Below, piece after piece: positions 59,507 to 64,000 of a DNA stretch of 64,000 nucleotides (its first letter is position 1; each line of letters begins with the position of its first letter). The position numbers and the translations under genes were made by a program. The DNA lies in contig CALVTR010000007.1 of assembly GCA_944362965.1 (NCBI GenBank), positions 1 to 64,000 on the forward strand, read 5' to 3'. This DNA comes from an uncultured Clostridia bacterium (GTDB taxonomy: Bacteria; Bacillota; Clostridia; Christensenellales; UBA1242). The notes beneath the pieces are model-generated. The model saw only the letters and a list, made by a program, of their open reading frames with translations. It did no database searches and was not told where the DNA came from.

Positions 59507-60625
59507 TTAAACTTTGCTTTTTAATTTATCTTCATTTGATTTGCTGATTGATTGTCGTTCAGTCTTTTTAGGTTTATTCTGCACATTTCGATTAGATGTT
59601 GTTGATGTTTTAACATCTTTCACGCTATCATCACACTCAAGAACGATTGCATGGCACACTCCCGGAATTGTCTCGCCTTGTTGAGTAGCCGTTGTTGACA
59701 TCAATGCACCTGTTGGCATAAATAAAACTCGTTTATATTCTCCTGTTCTCAATTTCTTTATTATATAAGAGTTTAATACAGTCGCACTGCAACCACAACC
59801 ACTTCCACCTGAGAGCGTATTTTGATTTCTTGTATAATACATTTGTCCGCAGTCGTTGTAATTTAAACCCAATTTTATTCCTTGATCTTCCATCAAATCA
59901 ATCAAAATTTCACTTCCAAGTTTGCCTAGATCACCAGTCACTATAAGGTCATAGTCATCTGGCGTAGTTTTAGTATCGCGAAAATGAGCAAGCATTGTAT
60001 CCATTGCCGCTGGAGCCATTGCAGCACCCATATCATTCACATCATTGACACCATAGTCTATCACTTTCCCAAACGTCGCCATTGTTATTCTAGGTCCTTT
60101 CCCCTGACTTGATATAACGCATGCACCAGCACCTGTGACAGTCCATTGTGAAGTAGGCGGACGCTGATTTCCAAGTTCAAGCGGAAACCTAAACTGTCTT
60201 TCCGCAGTTGAAAAGTGAGAACCAGTTGAACACACTATAGTATCAAATTCCCTTCCATCAATTATTGACGCAGCTACCGCCATGCTTTCAGCCATAGTTG
60301 AACACGCCCCAAATAATCCTAAAAACGCAAAGTCAAAATCTCTTGCTGCATAAGATGATGAAATAATTTGATTTAATAAGTCTCCTGCTAAAAGCAAATT
60401 TACGTCACTAGCTTTAATTTTTGCATCTTCAATAGCACCAACTATCGCAGTTTTTTCCATCTTCATCTCAGCTTTTTCATAGGACTTTTCGCCAAAGGTA
60501 TCATCTTTCATTACGTAGTTAAAATAAGGTCCAAAATTTCCCTTTCCTTCTTTAGGACCAACTATAGAATAGCTCCCAATAATGACAGGTTTATTCTTGA
60601 AAATTACTGTTTGATTAGTATACAT
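59507..60625 (-). CDS. spoVAD: Stage V sporulation protein SpoVAD
   Basis: Soluble DPA-binding protein of the spoVA channel with a thiolase-like fold. The 372 residues contain the conserved Cys in GLFGACSTMAESMA (about 113), SHFSTAERQFRFPLELGNQRP and GGSGCGCSA. The last ~30 residues (many Lys, Asn, Ser and Gln) are a polar extension not found in typical ~338-residue SpoVAD. A GGCGG-type site is near the ATG. It lies between spoVAC and spoVAE. Confidence 0.95.
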   Translation of the reverse strand: MYTNQTVIFKNKPVIIGSYSIVGPKEGKGNFGPYFNYVMKDDTFGEKSYEKAEMKMEKTAIVGAIEDAKIKASDVNLLLAGDLLNQIISSSYAARDFDFAFLGLFGACSTMAESMAVAASIIDGREFDTIVCSTGSHFSTAERQFRFPLELGNQRPPTSQWTVTGAGACVISSQGKGPRITMATFGKVIDYGVNDVNDMGAAMAPAAMDTMLAHFRDTKTTPDDYDLIVTGDLGKLGSEILIDLMEDQGIKLGLNYNDCGQMYYTRNQNTLSGGSGCGCSATVLNSYIIKKLRTGEYKRVLFMPTGALMSTTATQQGETIPGVCHAIVLECDDSVKDVKTSTTSNRNVQNKPKKTERQSISKSNEDKLKSKV

Positions 60626-60697
60626 ACCGCCTCTCTAATGATAAATATCAATCATTTTCATGAAATAAATAGTTATTTTTATATAATTAAATATTAT

Positions 60698-60722
60698 AGT
60701 ATTATGAGTATAACATTATATG
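60698..60722 (-). repeat. Dispersed palindromic element, degenerate copy at the spoVAC 3' end
   Basis: AGTATTATG is followed by AGTATAACATTATA, which resembles the P2 palindrome with small changes. The spoVAC stop codon at 60716 lies within it. Confidence 0.45.
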
Positions 60723-61174
60723 AATAGGTAAATTACCCCTACTATAAAACTTGCAACAACACCGCTTACAATCACGGGTCCCGCAACTGTAAACATCTTT
60801 ACACAAATACCATAAATTATGCCCTCATGCTTAAATTCTAGTGCTGGTGAAGTTATCGAATTTGAAAAGCCTGTTATTGGCACAATAGATCCACCACCTG
60901 CGAATTTGCCAATTTTATCATACACGCCTATACCTGTTAGGAATGAAGCAATAAAAATAAGCACAATCAAAGTATAAGCCCATGCGGTTTGCTCAGCCAT
61001 GTTTGGAAACCATAGTAAAATTAGGTCATTTATGCCCTGACCTATACAGCATATAATTCCGCCAACTAAAAATGAATTAAAAAGGCTTGGCCACGCCTTC
61101 GTTTTTGGTATCTTAGCCTTAACATACTTGTTATAAGCTTCATTTCTTTTCTTTGCGTCCATATATTTATCCAT
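60716..61174 (-). CDS. spoVAC: Stage V sporulation protein SpoVAC
   Basis: A 152-residue mechanosensitive channel protein of the inner spore membrane. About four to five membrane segments follow a charged N-terminus (the first 22 residues). The GGxxxxxxQ pattern (GGIICCIGQGINDL) and GVGVYDKIGKFAGGGSIVPITGFSNS-like block (here ending SIVPITGFSNSI) are characteristic. An AGGAG site precedes the ATG. It starts the spoVAC-spoVAD-spoVAE series and is divergent from the lipoprotein gene. Confidence 0.93.
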   Translation of the reverse strand: MDKYMDAKKRNEAYNKYVKAKIPKTKAWPSLFNSFLVGGIICCIGQGINDLILLWFPNMAEQTAWAYTLIVLIFIASFLTGIGVYDKIGKFAGGGSIVPITGFSNSITSPALEFKHEGIIYGICVKMFTVAGPVIVSGVVASFIVGVIYLFI

Positions 61175-61271
61175 AAAATTCTCCTAAAGATTTATTGACA
61201 TTCTTAATACTTCTTAAACATTGAATAAAAATAAATATTCTACACAAAATAATTTATCTCAAGGAGGATAT

Positions 61272-62972
61272 ATGAAAAAAATAATTTTGGCTTCAGTTGG
61301 CGTTATATTGGCACTTGGAATGACTGGTTGTTCATCAAATAGTGCTAGCCAATCTGTGAAAAATCTTAATGCTCAACTTGATCGCGTTGACAACGCTGTT
61401 GTATCATCCGTCAGTGATGATACTAGCGAAATATCTAATTCCAACAATACAGCTTCTACTGATAATTTAAATTATCTTAGAAATAAAGCATACAATGATA
61501 TGCTTGAGGAGCGATATCTTAAAGATGAGATTTTATCTCTTAGTAGCTTTCTAAAATCAAATCAAAACACAAAATACAAACTTGCAAAAAGTGATATAAA
61601 TGCTTTAAAGTCATTGACTAGCGATTTGAGCAAATACTCAACTTATTTGAATGACTCAAAGTCTACTGTCAAAACCTATGTTAAGAAAATAAAAAATCAG
61701 TCTAGAACTGATGCAGAACATGTCTCAAGCTCATATCAAGCACTCAGCAATGTTATGAATGAAAGAAAAGCCTATTTAAACAACCTATTAGATACTATGA
61801 ATGAAATTGCCGATATTTTATGTAGCAAAGATGTCATCAGCTCACAAGATAGCGAGCAAAATGATACCAATAATATTGAGCAAAACGAGTTAAACTCAAA
61901 CAACTATCAAACTCAAGACTATAATAGTTACAATAATCAATATTATACGCCCAATCGTTATACTAACCAACCACAAGGCATTGACTATAATATAAATAGG
62001 CAAAGACCTGTTAGAAATAGTGAAAGCGAAGATAATCAAACTAAAAATAATCGAAAAGGGCTTACAAAAAATATTGACACCTATAATACACAGAATGTTA
62101 ACGATGACAATTCAAACAATAATAGTGATACAAGCGTAAACAATAGCACAACTAACAATACAGAAAATAACAACAACCTAAATAGAAACAATCAAATAAA
62201 TAGACCTATAAACAATGGATATCCATACCAATATAACAACTATGATAGTTATTATGGTAATCCATATTATAACAACCCTTATTATAATGGTTACAACAAT
62301 TATTACAATCCTAATTTCCGTTATAACAGGCGTGGATTTAATCCTAACAGAAACACAGACACTTATTATCCATTAAACAGAAACATTGACACATATAGAA
62401 TGAATCCTAATCAATACGCATTGAATACAACAAGTTTGAATGAAGAAAATGCTGAAACTACAGATAAAACAGTCACAACGGAAGAAAAAGTAGAAAATAA
62501 AGAAAACATAGGTGCTTACAATAAAAATGAAAATTTAACTCAAGAAGAAGCACCAAAAATAAGTCATGTAATTAGAAATGTAAAACAAAAAAATGCTAGA
62601 AATAACGATACTAAAAATTTCAAACAAGACGAGAGCAGCATCAAAAACAATAGCACAAATAATTCCGTTACAAGAAATACACCTAAAAAATTAATCAGAG
62701 AAGATAAAGAGCTTAACAGCGACGAAATAAAGCCTGTGGAGAACAAAGAAAAAGACATTGACCTTAACAGCGTAAGAAATATAGAAAACACAATAAACAG
62801 AAATGAACCTATAAATTCTGAAGTTTCAAAACAAAAGACACACCCTATAAAAATTGAAAATAATGATAATTTAATGGCGACATTCTTTAAAGATGGTAAT
62901 AAAAAACTAAACGATAAAAACAATCACGTTAAGGAAAAAATAGGAACAGCAAAAGAAGTTCAATTCACATAG
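61272..62972 (+). CDS. Asn/Tyr-rich lipoprotein, probably sporulation-related
   Basis: A 566-residue secreted protein. The ATG at 61272 follows AAGGAGGA; a frame extended upstream has no SD. The signal peptide ends at the lipobox LGMTGC, so Cys20 is lipidated. Residues 21-190 are helical; the remainder is low complexity, with Asn-Tyr-Pro repeats such as NPYYNNPYYNGYNNYYNP and later Asn/Lys/Glu-rich stretches. It lies between spoVAC and sigF but on the opposite strand. A SigG-like TGAATA box lies about 45 nt upstream. A spore envelope role is inferred. Confidence 0.75.
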   Translation: MKKIILASVGVILALGMTGCSSNSASQSVKNLNAQLDRVDNAVVSSVSDDTSEISNSNNTASTDNLNYLRNKAYNDMLEERYLKDEILSLSSFLKSNQNTKYKLAKSDINALKSLTSDLSKYSTYLNDSKSTVKTYVKKIKNQSRTDAEHVSSSYQALSNVMNERKAYLNNLLDTMNEIADILCSKDVISSQDSEQNDTNNIEQNELNSNNYQTQDYNSYNNQYYTPNRYTNQPQGIDYNINRQRPVRNSESEDNQTKNNRKGLTKNIDTYNTQNVNDDNSNNNSDTSVNNSTTNNTENNNNLNRNNQINRPINNGYPYQYNNYDSYYGNPYYNNPYYNGYNNYYNPNFRYNRRGFNPNRNTDTYYPLNRNIDTYRMNPNQYALNTTSLNEENAETTDKTVTTEEKVENKENIGAYNKNENLTQEEAPKISHVIRNVKQKNARNNDTKNFKQDESSIKNNSTNNSVTRNTPKKLIREDKELNSDEIKPVENKEKDIDLNSVRNIENTINRNEPINSEVSKQKTHPIKIENNDNLMATFFKDGNKKLNDKNNHVKEKIGTAKEVQFT

Positions 62973-62978
62973 CATAAA

Positions 62979-63008
62979 AACATGGCGTTTAAGCCATGTT
63001 TTTTGTTT
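62979..63008 (+). terminator. Intrinsic terminator of the lipoprotein gene
   Basis: AACATGGC (62979-62986) and GCCATGTT (62993-63000) form an 8-bp stem with a 6-nt loop, followed by TTTTGTTT. It separates the gene from the convergent sigF. Confidence 0.93.
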
Positions 63009-63020
63009 ATCTGTATATAG

Positions 63021-63062
63021 CTAGTATGCATGCATAAAAGACAGTATATATAGTATTATGAA
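63021..63062 (-). repeat. Dispersed palindromic element, degenerate copy at the sigF 3' end
   Basis: TAGTATGCATGCATAAA resembles the first palindrome, and AGTATTATGAAG the start of the second. The TAA stop of sigF is in the TATTATG arm. Confidence 0.45.
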
Positions 63063-63784
63063 GTGAGCTTTTGTTTTAAATTGTCTAGTATCTTGTTTTC
63101 AAGGCGTGAAACTTGAACCTGAGAAATATTAAGTTCCTTTGCAATCTCGCTTTGAGTTTTGTCATAATAATATCTAAGCAAAATTATCTTACGATCTCTC
63201 GCATCTAGTTTTTTAACAACTTCCTTTAAGGCTATATCATCAACCATTTTGTCATTGTAATCTTCTTGCTGTTCTATACGGTCAACCATACAAGCAGAAT
63301 CCCCGTCATCTTCTATTGGAGTATAGATCGACACGGGCATCTTTGCTGAATCCATTGCCATGATTATATCTTGCTCTTCCACTTGAAAATGCTTTGCAAG
63401 CTCTTCTATACTAGGTTTTCGTTGCTCTTTTTCATAAAAGCTTTCAATATATTTATTAATTTGCAAGTTTAAGGTTTTTAAAGCACGAGATACTTTTATA
63501 GCACCATCGTCACGCATAAATCTTTTTATTTCCCCTATCACCATAGGAACAACATAGGTTGAAAACTTCACATTGTATTCTGGGTTGAAATTTTTAATGG
63601 CTTTCAAAAAACCTATGCAACCTATCTGATAAAGGTCATCATACTCAACACCTTTGTCTTTAAAACGCTTTATAACACTTTTAATTAGCGGCGAGTTTTC
63701 TTCTATAAGCTTTGTTTTTGCTTCTTGGTCGCCATTTTGAGCAAGTTTAACGAGCAATAAAACCTGCTCATTATCAAGAAGCAT
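63056..63784 (-). CDS. sigF: Forespore sigma factor SigF
   Basis: First compartment-specific sigma of the forespore. The 242 residues have region 2 (DLYQIGCIGFLKAIKNFNPEYNVKFSTYVVPM), region 3 and the region 4 helix-turn-helix (SEIAKELNISQVQVSRLENKIL). It overlaps the end of spoIIAB by 11 nt, so translation is coupled, as in the spoIIAA-spoIIAB-sigF operon. SigG is closely related, but the spoIIAB partner upstream settles the assignment. The spoVA genes follow on the same strand after the convergent lipoprotein gene, echoing B. subtilis order. Confidence 0.95.
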   Translation of the reverse strand: MLLDNEQVLLLVKLAQNGDQEAKTKLIEENSPLIKSVIKRFKDKGVEYDDLYQIGCIGFLKAIKNFNPEYNVKFSTYVVPMVIGEIKRFMRDDGAIKVSRALKTLNLQINKYIESFYEKEQRKPSIEELAKHFQVEEQDIIMAMDSAKMPVSIYTPIEDDGDSACMVDRIEQQEDYNDKMVDDIALKEVVKKLDARDRKIILLRYYYDKTQSEIAKELNISQVQVSRLENKILDNLKQKLTS

Positions 63785-64000
63785 CGCTCACCTGCACTGC
63801 ATTTGATGCGATTTGTTTATACATGGTTACGACTAGACCTTTATCTCCGTTGTGCTCAACTTCAACCTTATCCATAAAGCTTTCCATAACAGAAAAACCC
63901 ATGCCGCTGCGTTCTTCACTTGGTTTTGTGGTGTAAAATGGTTCGCGTGCCTTGTCTATATCTTTTATTCCTATCCCTTGATCTTTTACTACAATCTTTA
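63774..64000 (-). CDS. spoIIAB: Anti-sigma F factor SpoIIAB (3' part)
   Basis: Only the last ~75 residues are in the window; the 5' end is beyond 64000. The frame reads KIVVKDQGIGIKDIDKAREP and then FYTTKPSEERSGMGFSVM before ending QVSDAS. The G1 (GIGI) and G2 (SGMGF) boxes of the GHKL ATPase fold are clear. It holds SigF until SpoIIAA reverses it. It overlaps sigF by 11 nt. Confidence 0.93.
   Translation of the reverse strand, partial: KIVVKDQGIGIKDIDKAREPFYTTKPSEERSGMGFSVMESFMDKVEVEHNGDKGLVVTMYKQIASNAVQVSDAS

Overview
The window is AT-rich chromosomal DNA from an endospore-forming Firmicute, most likely an uncultured member of the Clostridia. The forespore genes spoIIAB-sigF and spoVAC-spoVAD-spoVAE, the checkpoint protease spoIVB and the sporulation gene yunB point to a spore-former. 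A Phe T-box leader, an argR-recN-spoIVB cluster, an RNase Y gene and a DUF3343/cysteine desulfurase pair fit a clostridial lineage. I see no prophage, plasmid, CRISPR array or insertion sequence; most of the window is housekeeping DNA. The less explained material is in the intergenic regions.

Layout. 0-8.7 kb (+): a small charged protein, ruvCAB (Holliday junction processing), queA-tgt (queuosine), an MBL-fold hydrolase, RNase Y and a COG2426 membrane protein. 8.7-17.3 kb: a PadR-type regulator joined to a membrane domain, a YgjP-like metallopeptidase, an unknown protein, serS, a Xer-type recombinase and spoIVB. 17.4-26 kb (-): argR-recN, then pheS-pheT-cysteine desulfurase-thiI behind a Phe T-box. 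26-29.7 kb: an RluA-family synthase, small unknown genes, a candidate structured leader RNA, a zincin, tRNA-Leu(AAG) and a short ferritin-like gene. 29.7-43.7 kb (-): tig-clpP-clpX, a gapA cluster with unknown membrane proteins, rpiB, a phosphotyrosine phosphatase, rsfS, yhbY, obg, nth, lysS, a lytic transglycosylase and DUF3343. 43.7-57.5 kb: a cysteine desulfurase (+), then pnp/rpsO, hemZ-rel-recJ and a zinc-ribbon gene-rpoD-dnaG (-). 57.6-64 kb: a small gene behind a tiny in-frame leader ORF, yunB, the spoVA genes, an Asn/Tyr-rich lipoprotein (+), sigF and the 3' end of spoIIAB.

Working links. The desulfurase next to thiI should feed s4U/thiamine sulfur transfer. Trigger factor and ClpXP form a protein-quality cluster. 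Rel, RecJ and HemZ are translationally overlapped. SpoIIAB holds SigF, which with SigG drives spoVA and spoIVB in known spore-formers.

Most notable observations: (1) a dispersed palindromic repeat family (TATTATGCATTGCATAATA plus a partner palindrome), about eight copies, mostly at gene 3' ends and once inside a coding sequence; (2) a second intergenic element, tandemly duplicated at 42.5-42.8 kb with a relative near 2.8 kb, whose hairpin changes sequence but keeps pairing; (3) several genes whose promoter -10 box lies exactly 7 nt before the ATG, so probably leaderless mRNAs; (4) a Rel/SpoT homolog whose hydrolase HD residues are gone while the synthetase is intact; (5) a structured region followed by an intrinsic terminator just upstream of an unknown gene, a riboswitch- or attenuator-like layout; (6) tRNA-Leu with an AAG anticodon. 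All calls are by eye from sequence; no database search was run.
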